Origin: Microbacterium sp. | GTDB taxonomy: Bacteria > Actinomycetota > Actinomycetes > Actinomycetales > Microbacteriaceae | DNA length: 36,211 bases | NCBI RefSeq assembly: GCF_003248605.1 | Contig: NZ_QFPF01000015.1 | Coordinates: forward strand, 1-36,211 | Reading direction: 5' to 3' | In this document: positions 9,129-16,611 of the stretch, piece by piece | Position numbering within the stretch: the stretch's first letter is position 1 | Layout: each line of letters begins with the position of its first letter | Notes under the pieces: generated by a model | Told to the model about the DNA's origin: nothing | What the model saw: the letters and a program-made list of their open reading frames with translations, nothing else | Database searches by the model: none | Made by a program: the position numbers and the translations under genes

Positions 9129-9794
9129 ATGACTGCGTCCGACGGATCCTGGCTCACCGCCCTCATCGACTGGTCCGTCTCGCTCATGGAGGTCATCGGC
9201 CCCGTCGGCGCCGGCATCGCGATCGCCCTCGAGAACCTCTTCCCGCCGTTGCCGAGCGAGGTGATCCTGCCGATGGCGGGCCTCACGGCCAGCCGCGGCA
9301 CATTCACGCTCTTCGAGGCGCTGTTCTGGACAACCGCCGGGTCGATCGTCGGCGCACTCGTCCTCTACGGCATCGGGGCCTGGGTGGGCGTGCGGCGCCT
9401 GCGCGCCTTCGCCGCCAAGATGCCGCTGCTGCACCCCGAGGACATCGACCGCACGGTCGCGTGGTTCGGCAGGCACGGCGGCAAGGCCGTCTTCTTCGGA
9501 CGCATGATCCCGATCTTCCGCAGCCTGATCTCCATTCCCGCCGGGGTCACCCGCATGCCGGTGTGGAAGTTCGGGCTGCTCACGGCCGCCGGCAGCCTGA
9601 TCTGGAACACGATCTTCGTGTTGGCGGGTTTCCTCCTCGGTGAGCAGTGGCACATCGTCGAGCAGTACGCGGACGTGCTGCAGTACGTCGTCATCGCCGC
9701 CGCCGTGGCAGCCGTCGCCTGGTTCCTCTACGTGCGCACCCGCGCGCTGCTGCGCTCGCGCGGAGGCGACGACGGCGCGACCGACGCCGCCTGA
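9129..9794 (+). CDS. DedA-family membrane protein
   Basis: 221-residue integral membrane protein of the DedA/SNARE-associated (VTT) family. It contains the two family signatures: ENLFPPLPSEVILPMAG near residue 35, and FGRMIPIFRSLISIPAGVTRM with the conserved arginines in the central loop. About four to five hydrophobic segments are visible, including re-entrant loops. DedA proteins are linked to lipid-carrier (undecaprenyl phosphate) or phospholipid flipping and to proton-motive-force homeostasis; which lipid this one handles is unknown. It ends 60 bp before the phosphatase gene. Confidence 0.92.
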   Translation: MTASDGSWLTALIDWSVSLMEVIGPVGAGIAIALENLFPPLPSEVILPMAGLTASRGTFTLFEALFWTTAGSIVGALVLYGIGAWVGVRRLRAFAAKMPLLHPEDIDRTVAWFGRHGGKAVFFGRMIPIFRSLISIPAGVTRMPVWKFGLLTAAGSLIWNTIFVLAGFLLGEQWHIVEQYADVLQYVVIAAAVAAVAWFLYVRTRALLRSRGGDDGATDAA

Positions 9795-9842
9795 GACGGC
9801 GGCTCTCGGCCCGCGTCCAGGCTCGGCGTCCGGGCGCCCCCG

Positions 9843-9848
9843 TAGACT
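9843..9848 (+). promoter_or_regulatory. -10 element for phosphatase-resA-ccdA-resB unit
   Basis: TAGACT ends 6 nt before the GTG at 9855. The four genes that follow overlap each other, so this is probably the main promoter of the cytochrome c maturation cluster. Confidence 0.6.
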
Positions 9849-9854
9849 GGCCCG

Positions 9855-10505
9855 GTGCCCGCCGAACGCCTTCATCTCGTGCGCCACGGAGAGGTCCACA
9901 ACCCCGCCCGCGTGCTCTACGGCCGGCTCCCCGGTTACGGCCTGAGCGCAGAGGGGCGGGTCATGGCCCGCCGTGCCGCCGAGTTCGTGCACCGGCTCGA
10001 CCGGCCCCTGGCATCCCTCGTCGTCTCGCCCCTGCAGCGCGCCCGCGAGTCGTCCGAGCCGTTCACCGAGCTCTTCGGGGCGACGCCCGTGATCGATGCG
10101 CGCGTGATCGAGCCCACCAACGTCTTCGAGGGCAAACGCATGAGCCGAGCGCTCGCGAACCCCTTCAACTGGCATCACCTGCGCGATCGCGATCTGCCCA
10201 GCTGGGGGGAGCCGTACAGCCAGGTCGTCTCGCGCATGCGGCAGGCGATGAATGCGGCGTGGGATGCTGCGCCCTCGGGCGACATCGTCGTCGTCTCGCA
10301 TCAGCTGCCCATCTGGGTCACCCACCTCGCGGTGGCGGGTAAGCCGCTGCGCCACGATCCCCGCGCGCGTCGTTGCGCGCTCTCGAGCGTGACGACGCTC
10401 GTGCGCGACGAGCCGGCGGGCGACGGGGAGCGCACCTGCTGGCGCGAGCTGTCGTACGCCGAGCCCGCTGACACAGCGGGCGCCGTGGACGTGGGAGCCG
10501 TATGA
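9855..10505 (+). CDS. Histidine phosphatase family protein (phosphoglycerate mutase-like)
   Basis: 216 residues. The catalytic RHG motif is at residues 10-12 (LHLVRHGEVHNP), the acid/base region lies around SPLQRARESSEPF, and the second histidine is in VVVVSHQLPIWV. This family covers broad phosphatases and mutases; the true substrate is unknown. In many actinobacteria a gene like this begins the ResA-CcdA-ResB-CcsB cluster, as here: its stop overlaps the resA start by 4 bp. A direct role in cytochrome c maturation has not been shown and is only suggested by position. Confidence 0.88.
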   Translation: MPAERLHLVRHGEVHNPARVLYGRLPGYGLSAEGRVMARRAAEFVHRLDRPLASLVVSPLQRARESSEPFTELFGATPVIDARVIEPTNVFEGKRMSRALANPFNWHHLRDRDLPSWGEPYSQVVSRMRQAMNAAWDAAPSGDIVVVSHQLPIWVTHLAVAGKPLRHDPRARRCALSSVTTLVRDEPAGDGERTCWRELSYAEPADTAGAVDVGAV

Positions 10506-11101
10506 GCGCCCGCAGAGTGCTCGCCGTGGCGGGCGCGCTCGTCGCCGCCGCGCTGCTGGCCGGCTGCACGACGAACGACACGCTCGCGCAGGAGTACCGC
10601 GAGGGAACGAACAAGGGCTACATCTCGGGTGAGTTCCAGGTGATCGAGATCCCCGAGGACCAGCGGGGCGACCCCGTCGAGTTCGCGGGCGTGACCGAGA
10701 CAGGCGATGAGGTCTCGAGCGCCGACACGGCGGGCGAGGTGCTGGTGATCAACTTCTGGTACGCCGCCTGCGGCCCCTGCCGGGTCGAGGCGCCGCTGCT
10801 CGAGCAGGTCTGGCAGGAGCACGCCGACGAGGGCGTCGCCTTCCTCGGCGTGAACACCTACGACCAGCCCGACACGGCACTCTCCTTCGCCGAGAGCTAC
10901 GGCATCACCTATCCCAGCGTGATCGATGTCAACGACGGCGCGGTCAAGCTCGCCTTCGCGAGCGCGACGCCCATCCAGGCGACCCCGACGACCCTCGTGA
11001 TCGATCGCGAGGGACGCGTGGCGGCGCGCATCATCGGCCAGCTCGAGACCGCCTCGATCCTCTCGACGATCGTCGACGATCTCGTGCAGGAGCCCGCGTG
11101 A
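10502..11101 (+). CDS. resA: ResA/TlpA-type extracytoplasmic thiol-disulfide reductase (lipoprotein)
   Basis: 199 residues. A lipoprotein signal peptide ends in the lipobox LLAGC with Cys22 as lipidation site. A thioredoxin-fold AhpC/TSA-like domain carries the redox motif CGPC (Cys90, Cys93) in INFWYAACGPCRVEA and a cis-Pro region QATPTTLVID. It should sit on the outer face of the membrane and keep apocytochrome c heme-binding cysteines reduced, receiving electrons from CcdA. It overlaps the phosphatase and ccdA genes by 4 bp each, indicating tight coupling. Confidence 0.93.
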   Translation: MSARRVLAVAGALVAAALLAGCTTNDTLAQEYREGTNKGYISGEFQVIEIPEDQRGDPVEFAGVTETGDEVSSADTAGEVLVINFWYAACGPCRVEAPLLEQVWQEHADEGVAFLGVNTYDQPDTALSFAESYGITYPSVIDVNDGAVKLAFASATPIQATPTTLVIDREGRVAARIIGQLETASILSTIVDDLVQEPA

Positions 11102-11856
11102 ACCCCGGCGCGATGGTCGTCGACGGCGCGCTCTGGCTGGCTCTGCCGGTGGCGCTGCTCGCGGGGCTGATCTCCTTCCTCTCGCCGTGCGTGCTGCCCC
11201 TCGTGCCCGGCTACCTCGGATTCATCGGCGGCACGGTCGCCCCGCGACGCGGCGGAGCCCGCACCGCCGCCGCGGTCGGGCGGGGCCGGCTGCTCGGCGG
11301 GGTGCTGCTGTTCATCGCAGGCTTCACGCTCGTCTTCATGACCGTGAACGTGCTCGGGGGCACGGTGGGGCAGTTCTTCGTCCGCTACGCCGACCCCATC
11401 ACCCGGATCATGGGCGTCGTCGTCATCCTCATGGGCCTGGTGTTCATCGGACTCTTCGGCATCGCCCAGCGCACGCTGCGACCCCAGGCGCGCAGCAGCG
11501 TGGGCCTGATCGGGGCGCCCCTGCTCGGCATCGCGATGGGCATCGGCTGGACGCCGTGCATCGGTCCGACGCTGACGGCGATCTTCTCGATCTCGTGGAA
11601 TCTCGGCGATCCGTGGCGTGCCGCACTGCTCGGACTCGCGTATTCGGCGGGCCTGGGCATCCCGTTCGTCCTACTCGCCCTGGGCCTGGGCTGGGCGACG
11701 CGCTCCGTGTCGTTCCTGCGCCGGCACATCCGCGTCGTCAACGTCATCGGCGGCACGCTGCTGATCGCGCTCGGACTGCTGATGGTGACGGGCGTCTGGA
11801 CGCAGGTCATGTCGAGACTCGGGGCGGTGATCGGCGGTGTCCAGCTCCCGCTCTGA
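11098..11856 (+). CDS. ccdA: CcdA/DsbD-type transmembrane thiol transporter for cytochrome c maturation
   Basis: 252 residues with six hydrophobic helices. The two redox cysteines of the CcdA fold are visible in their pseudo-symmetric Cys-Pro motifs: Cys31 in LISFLSPCVLPLVPGY and Cys154 in GIGWTPCIGPTLTAIF. It carries electrons from cytoplasmic thioredoxin to ResA outside. The GTG start overlaps the resA stop (4 bp), and its own 3' end overlaps resB by 20 bp. Length and context are normal for system II. Confidence 0.95.
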   Translation: MNPGAMVVDGALWLALPVALLAGLISFLSPCVLPLVPGYLGFIGGTVAPRRGGARTAAAVGRGRLLGGVLLFIAGFTLVFMTVNVLGGTVGQFFVRYADPITRIMGVVVILMGLVFIGLFGIAQRTLRPQARSSVGLIGAPLLGIAMGIGWTPCIGPTLTAIFSISWNLGDPWRAALLGLAYSAGLGIPFVLLALGLGWATRSVSFLRRHIRVVNVIGGTLLIALGLLMVTGVWTQVMSRLGAVIGGVQLPL

Positions 11857-13528
11857 CGAGAAGCTCGACGTCTCGGGCGACCCGCTGCGCCCGGGCGATC
11901 ACGCTGACGGCGACGCGGACGTCTCGGCGCCGGCCCTCGGGTTCGTCGGCTGGCTGCGGTGGGGCTGGCGTCAGCTGACCAGCATGCGCACCGCGCTCGT
12001 GCTGCTCCTGCTGCTCGCGATCGCGGCCATTCCCGGATCCCTCGTGCCGCAGCGCAGCGCCGACCCCAACGGCGTCACGCAGTACTACACCGATCATCCC
12101 GACACCGCCCCCGTGCTGGACTGGTTCCGGCTCTTCGACGTCTACACCTCGCCGTGGTTCTCGGCGATCTACATCCTGCTGTTCATCTCGCTCATCGGAT
12201 GCGTGATCCCGCGCGCGAAGCATCACGCCAAAGCCCTGATGTCCCGTCCGCCGCGCACCCCCGCGCGCCTGTCCCGGCTTGCCGACCACCGTGTGCGCGA
12301 GCACGCGGTGCCCGAGGGGCAGGATGCCGAGGCTGCAGCATCCCGTGCCGTCGATCTCGCCCAGGCCCAGCTCTCGCGCGCGGGCTACCGGGTCGAGCGC
12401 TACGACGGGCGGGGCGCGTGGTCGGTCTCGGCCGAACGCGGATACCTGCGCGAGACCGGTAACCTCGTCTTTCACCTCTCGCTCGTCGGCGTGCTCGTGG
12501 CGGTGGGCTTCGGTGGCGGGTTCGCGTACACGGGCCAGCGGGTGGTGGTCGAGGGCACCACGTTCGTCAACGCGCTCAGCGACTACTCCTCGTTCAACCC
12601 CGGTCGTTTCGTCGACGGGTCCGGACTGGCGCCCTACGCGATGACGCTCGAGGAGTTCCAGGTGACCTACGAGGACCCGGGCACCAACGCGGCGGGGCAG
12701 GCGGGCGACTTCGCCGCCGTCGTGACGACCCGCATCCCCGGCGAGGAGGCGCGCGAGGGCGAGGTGCGCGTGAACTACCCGCTCGATGTGGCGGGCGACA
12801 AGATCTATCTGCTCGGCAACGGATACGCCCCGACCATCACGATCCGCGATTCCGCGGGCGATGTCGTCTACAGCGAGTCGCAGCCCTTCCTGCCCCAGGA
12901 CAACAACATGACCTCGCTCGGCGTCATCAAGGTGCCGGACGGTCTGCCCGAGCAGCTGGGCCTCGTCGGGTTCTTCTACCCGACGCAGGGCACGCTCGAA
13001 TCCGGCGCGTACACCTCGATCTTCCCCGACCTGATCAACCCGGTGCTCACCCTCAACGTCTTCGCCGGCGACCTCGGCATCAACGACGGCACGCCGCGCT
13101 CGGTGTACGCCCTCGACACCGCAGGCATGGAGCAGCTGACGGGCGGCGACTCGGGTCTCGACTCGATCGAACTGGCGCCGGGAATGTCGGCGGATCTGCC
13201 GAACGGCTGGGGCACGGTCACGTTCGAGAACCAGGCGGCGGGCGCCGCCGACGACACGGTCAAGCGATTCGCGTCGCTGCAGGTGCATCGCGATTCGTCG
13301 GCACCGTGGGTGCTCGCCTTCGCGGTGCTGGCGATGCTGGGTCTGCTGACGGCGCTGTTCGTGCCGCGGCGGCGCGTCTGGGTCAAGGCCCGGGCCGCCG
13401 ACGAGACCACGGTGCAGATCGAATACGCCGGGCTCGCCCGGGGTGAGGACCCCGCGCTCGCCGCGGCGGTCGCGCAGATCGCCGACCGCCACGAGCGCGA
13501 TCTGAACGCCCGACAGCCCCGGCTCTGA
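11837..13528 (+). CDS. resB: Cytochrome c biogenesis protein ResB/Ccs1
   Basis: 563 residues. Three N-terminal membrane segments (around SMRTALVLLLLLAIAAIPGS, FSAIYILLFISLIGCVIPR and the segment VFHLSLVGVLVAVGF), a large extracytoplasmic domain, and a last helix near residue 495 (VLAFAVLAMLGLLTALFVP) are the ResB/Ccs1 layout. With CcsB it forms the system II heme export and cytochrome c synthetase complex. The GTG start at 11837 lies in the ccdA 3' end. The N-terminal 35 residues are polar and probably cytoplasmic. Confidence 0.95.
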   Translation: MSSSRSDEKLDVSGDPLRPGDHADGDADVSAPALGFVGWLRWGWRQLTSMRTALVLLLLLAIAAIPGSLVPQRSADPNGVTQYYTDHPDTAPVLDWFRLFDVYTSPWFSAIYILLFISLIGCVIPRAKHHAKALMSRPPRTPARLSRLADHRVREHAVPEGQDAEAAASRAVDLAQAQLSRAGYRVERYDGRGAWSVSAERGYLRETGNLVFHLSLVGVLVAVGFGGGFAYTGQRVVVEGTTFVNALSDYSSFNPGRFVDGSGLAPYAMTLEEFQVTYEDPGTNAAGQAGDFAAVVTTRIPGEEAREGEVRVNYPLDVAGDKIYLLGNGYAPTITIRDSAGDVVYSESQPFLPQDNNMTSLGVIKVPDGLPEQLGLVGFFYPTQGTLESGAYTSIFPDLINPVLTLNVFAGDLGINDGTPRSVYALDTAGMEQLTGGDSGLDSIELAPGMSADLPNGWGTVTFENQAAGAADDTVKRFASLQVHRDSSAPWVLAFAVLAMLGLLTALFVPRRRVWVKARAADETTVQIEYAGLARGEDPALAAAVAQIADRHERDLNARQPRL

Positions 13529-13543
13529 CGGGGTACGCCCACG

Positions 13544-13549
13544 TAGACT
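13544..13549 (+). promoter_or_regulatory. -10 element for ccsB
   Basis: TAGACT ends 6 nt before the ATG at 13556, in the 27-bp gap after resB. It suggests ccsB has its own leaderless promoter in addition to read-through from the operon. Confidence 0.6.
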
Positions 13550-13555
13550 GGGGCC

Positions 13556-14581
13556 ATGCCCGCTTCGGAAACGCTCTCGCTCGACGCCGTCTCGGTGCTG
13601 CTGATCTGGACCGCCATCGCGATCTACGCCCTCGGCTTCGTGGCCTACGCGTTCGACCTCGCCCGGCGTGGTGCGGCGGCCGCTGAGGCGAAGGATGCCG
13701 AGGCCCTCGCCCCCGAGCGCGTGCTCGTCGGCGCGGGCGCCGTCTCCGGCGGCGCATCGGCGCCGGCCGACACCCTCGCCGCAGCTCCGGCGCGGCGCCC
13801 GCGGCAGGTGTGGGCGCGCATCGGCACATCGCTGACGGTGCTGGCGTTCCTGTTCCACCTGGCCGCGACCCTCACCCGCGGCATCGCGGCCGAGCGTGTG
13901 CCGTGGTCCAACATGTACGAGTTCGCGATGACGGGCACCCTGCTGATCATCGCCGTCTACCTCGCCGTGCTCCTGCGCTACGACCTCCGGTTCCTCGGCA
14001 CCTTCATCACGGGCCTCGTCGCCGTGCTGCTCGGGGCCGCGACCCTCTCGTTCTACGTCGAGGTCGTGCCCCTGATGGATCCGCTCAAGTCGATCTGGCT
14101 CGTCATCCACGTCTTCGTCGCCTCGCTCGCGACGGCCTTCTTCGCGCTCGCGTTCGCGCTCTCGGTGCTTCAGCTCGCGCAGGCACGGCGCGAGGCGCGC
14201 CTCGCCTCAGCACCCGCGGCGGTTCCCGCGGCCGCCCCCTCGGGCCGGTTCCTGCGGACGATCCCCACCGCCGAGAGCCTCGAGAGCCTGGCTTACCGCT
14301 TCGCGATCATCGGGTTCATCTTCTGGACGTTCACGCTCATCGCGGGCTCGATCTGGGCGCAGGACGCGTGGGGCCGCTACTGGGGGTTCGACACCAAAGA
14401 GGTGTGGACCTTCGTGATCTGGGTGCTCTACGCCGGGTACATCCACGCCCGCGCGACCCGCGGCTGGCGCGGTACGCGGTCGGCGTGGCTGTCGATCGTC
14501 GGCTTCACCGCCGTCATGTTCAACTTCACGGTCGTGAACATGTTCTTCAAGGGCCTGCACGCCTACTCCGGCCTGAGCTGA
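13556..14581 (+). CDS. ccsB: Cytochrome c biogenesis protein CcsB (CcsA/ResC type heme-handling subunit)
   Basis: 341-residue multi-pass protein of the CcmC/CcmF/CcsA superfamily. The tryptophan-rich heme motif lies near residue 265 (IWAQDAWGRYWGFDTKEVW), and conserved histidines occur before and after it (VIHVFVASL, YIHARATRG, GLHAYSGLS). It pairs with ResB to present heme for covalent attachment to exported apocytochromes. An Ala-rich loop of ~50 residues after the first helix is typical for actinobacteria. It is the last gene of the cluster and is followed by a GC-rich hairpin. Confidence 0.95.
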   Translation: MPASETLSLDAVSVLLIWTAIAIYALGFVAYAFDLARRGAAAAEAKDAEALAPERVLVGAGAVSGGASAPADTLAAAPARRPRQVWARIGTSLTVLAFLFHLAATLTRGIAAERVPWSNMYEFAMTGTLLIIAVYLAVLLRYDLRFLGTFITGLVAVLLGAATLSFYVEVVPLMDPLKSIWLVIHVFVASLATAFFALAFALSVLQLAQARREARLASAPAAVPAAAPSGRFLRTIPTAESLESLAYRFAIIGFIFWTFTLIAGSIWAQDAWGRYWGFDTKEVWTFVIWVLYAGYIHARATRGWRGTRSAWLSIVGFTAVMFNFTVVNMFFKGLHAYSGLS

Positions 14582-14608
14582 GGCGCGACGGCGCGCTGCC
14601 GCCGCGCC
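14582..14608. terminator. Bidirectional terminator hairpin between ccsB and yhgE
   Basis: GGCGCGACGGC (14582-14592) pairs with GCCGCCGCGCC (14598-14608) over 11 positions with one A/C mismatch and a 5-nt loop. It lies in the 35-bp gap between convergent genes; no T run. Confidence 0.5.
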
Positions 14609-14616
14609 CCGCGGAG

Positions 14617-16611
14617 TCAGGCGACGGATGCCGTCAGCAGTGCCCGCGCAGACGTGGTGCGCCTGCGCGCCACCGCCAGCGTCGTGGCCACCAGCGCGAG
14701 CAGGCCCCACACGATCAACGCGCCGACTCCCGCCGCGACGCCACCGCCGCCGATGAGGGCGCCGAGCATCGCGTGGTAGGCCGGTGAGGTCGGGACGAGG
14801 GTCGCGACCGAGGCGAGCACGCCCGGAACGGTCGAGACGATGCCGGTCGCCACGGCCAGCACACCCACGAGAGCGGCAACCCAGCGGCCGGCCCCGCCGA
14901 GCACCGCGACGAGCGCCTGATTGATCGCGGCGAACGCGACACCGGCGAGCACGCTGACCCCGGCGAACGACCACCACGCCCCCCACTCGTAGGAGGCCGC
15001 GATCTGCACGACGATCGCCACGAGCAGGCCCTGCCCGGCGCCGACGAGGGCGGCGGGGGTGAAGGCGCGCAGGGCGAGGAGGGCCGAGGGGCGACGGGAG
15101 GAGAGGGCTTTGGCGCTCGCCGCGCCCATCACGATGTAGGTCGCGAGCGATCCGAACCAGAGCACGAGCATGGCCAGGAGCGGGATCGCCGAGGCACCGA
15201 ACAGCGACGAGCCGATGCCGTTCGCCTCGACCGGGTCGCTGACGACCTCGGCGAGGGTCTGCGCCTCGCTGTCGCTGTACGAGGGCAGGGCGGTGGATGC
15301 CTCGGCGAGGCCGTCGGCGAGCGACGCCGTGCCCGTGGCGAGCTCACCGACGCCGGTGGCGAGTGTCGCCGTGCCCGTCTCGAGTTCCGTGAGTCCCGCG
15401 CCCAGCTGCGCGGCGCCGGACTGCAGCCCGGCGGCGCCGGAGGCGGACTGGTCGACGCCCGCCGCGAGCTGGTCGAGACCACCCGCGAGCTCGCCGACGC
15501 CCGAGCCGAGCGCGCGGAACTGGCCCGCGATCTCGCCCGGGAGCGCCGCCGCGAGCTGGTCGAGCCCGACGGCGGTGTACGAGGCCTGGGTCGCGGCGCC
15601 CTCCATGGTGCGGGCGGCCTCCGACGCGGATGCGACCTGCGTGCCGAGCGCGGCGCAGAACTCCTCCGAGCCGCCCTCGTCCACGCAGGTGGCGGAGAGA
15701 TCGGCGAGTCCCTGTGCGAGGGCACTGGACTGCTGCGCGGCCGCCGTCGCAGCGGTCTGCGTGCCGGTGGCGAGTTCGAGCAGCTGCGCGGGCACGAGGC
15801 CCTGCGCCTCGATCTGGGCGGCGCCGGCGTTCGCGCCGTCGGCGATCTGCTGGGCGCCGTCGCCGGCCCCGCGGGTCTCGTCGGCGATCGTCGCGAGTCC
15901 GCCGGCGAGCTGGCCGGCGCCGGAGGCGAGCTCGGTGGCCCCCTCACCGAGCGCCGCGACCCCGCCCGGCAGTTCGGCAGCCCCGTCCGCGGCCTGCTGG
16001 GCGCCGTCGGCGAGGTCGGAGGCGCCGCGCGCGGCCTCGCCGAGCTGGTCGCCGAGGGTCGTGAACCCCACGAACACGTTCTCGAGAGTGAGCGTCGAGA
16101 GCTGCTCGCCGAGCACGGAGGCCGCGGTCTGCGTGATCTGCGCGGTGATGGCGTCGTCGACGATGAGGGCGTCGGGAGGCGTGGTGACCTCGATGACGGC
16201 GCGCGAGGGGGCGGATGCCCCCTCGACCTGCGAGAGGGAGGTGCCCGAGGACGTCGCGGCGGCGGAGAAGTTCTCGGGAATCGTCACGACGGCCTGGTAG
16301 GTGCCGTCGGCGAGACCCGCGGCGGCGTCGTCGGCGTTGGAGAGCACCCAGTTCAGGTTGGAGGCGACGTCGTCGGACCCCTCGACCAGACCGGCGGTCA
16401 GCTGGCGCCCGAGCGGCGTCGTCTGGCCGTCGATCGTGACGGGTTCGTCCTCGTTCACGATCGCGGCCGTCATCGCATCGAGGCGTTCGGTGGGGTCGTA
16501 GAGGGCAGTGACGAGGATCGCCCCGAGCACGGCGGGCAGCAGCAGCACACCGATGACGGTGAGCCAGGTGACGGGTCGGCGCGTGCGCGCTCGTTCGATG
16601 GGGAGGGTCAT
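14617..16611 (-). CDS. YhgE/Pip-family membrane protein (ABC-2-like permease fold, large coiled ectodomain)
   Basis: 664 residues. One N-terminal helix (LTVIGVLLLPAVLGAILVTA) is followed by a ~430-residue extracytoplasmic part and then about five to six helices at the C-terminus. The YhgE/Pip family, named from the phage infection protein of Lactococcus, shares this layout with ABC-2 permeases. The middle third repeats an L-x-x-G-A-x-x-L-A-x-G pattern many times, a long helical stalk. Two cysteines (Cys309, Cys319) in this stalk could form a disulfide. ATG at 16611 overlaps the mmpL stop by 4 bp (ATGA), so both are made together. Substrate unknown. A longer in-frame extension through mmpL antisense was discarded. 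Confidence 0.88.
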   Translation of the reverse strand: MTLPIERARTRRPVTWLTVIGVLLLPAVLGAILVTALYDPTERLDAMTAAIVNEDEPVTIDGQTTPLGRQLTAGLVEGSDDVASNLNWVLSNADDAAAGLADGTYQAVVTIPENFSAAATSSGTSLSQVEGASAPSRAVIEVTTPPDALIVDDAITAQITQTAASVLGEQLSTLTLENVFVGFTTLGDQLGEAARGASDLADGAQQAADGAAELPGGVAALGEGATELASGAGQLAGGLATIADETRGAGDGAQQIADGANAGAAQIEAQGLVPAQLLELATGTQTAATAAAQQSSALAQGLADLSATCVDEGGSEEFCAALGTQVASASEAARTMEGAATQASYTAVGLDQLAAALPGEIAGQFRALGSGVGELAGGLDQLAAGVDQSASGAAGLQSGAAQLGAGLTELETGTATLATGVGELATGTASLADGLAEASTALPSYSDSEAQTLAEVVSDPVEANGIGSSLFGASAIPLLAMLVLWFGSLATYIVMGAASAKALSSRRPSALLALRAFTPAALVGAGQGLLVAIVVQIAASYEWGAWWSFAGVSVLAGVAFAAINQALVAVLGGAGRWVAALVGVLAVATGIVSTVPGVLASVATLVPTSPAYHAMLGALIGGGGVAAGVGALIVWGLLALVATTLAVARRRTTSARALLTASVA

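Noticed and set aside
8127..10355. 742-residue minus-strand frame across aspS, dedA and the phosphatase gene
   Set aside because: It crosses three recognisable genes, and its translation has no family features.
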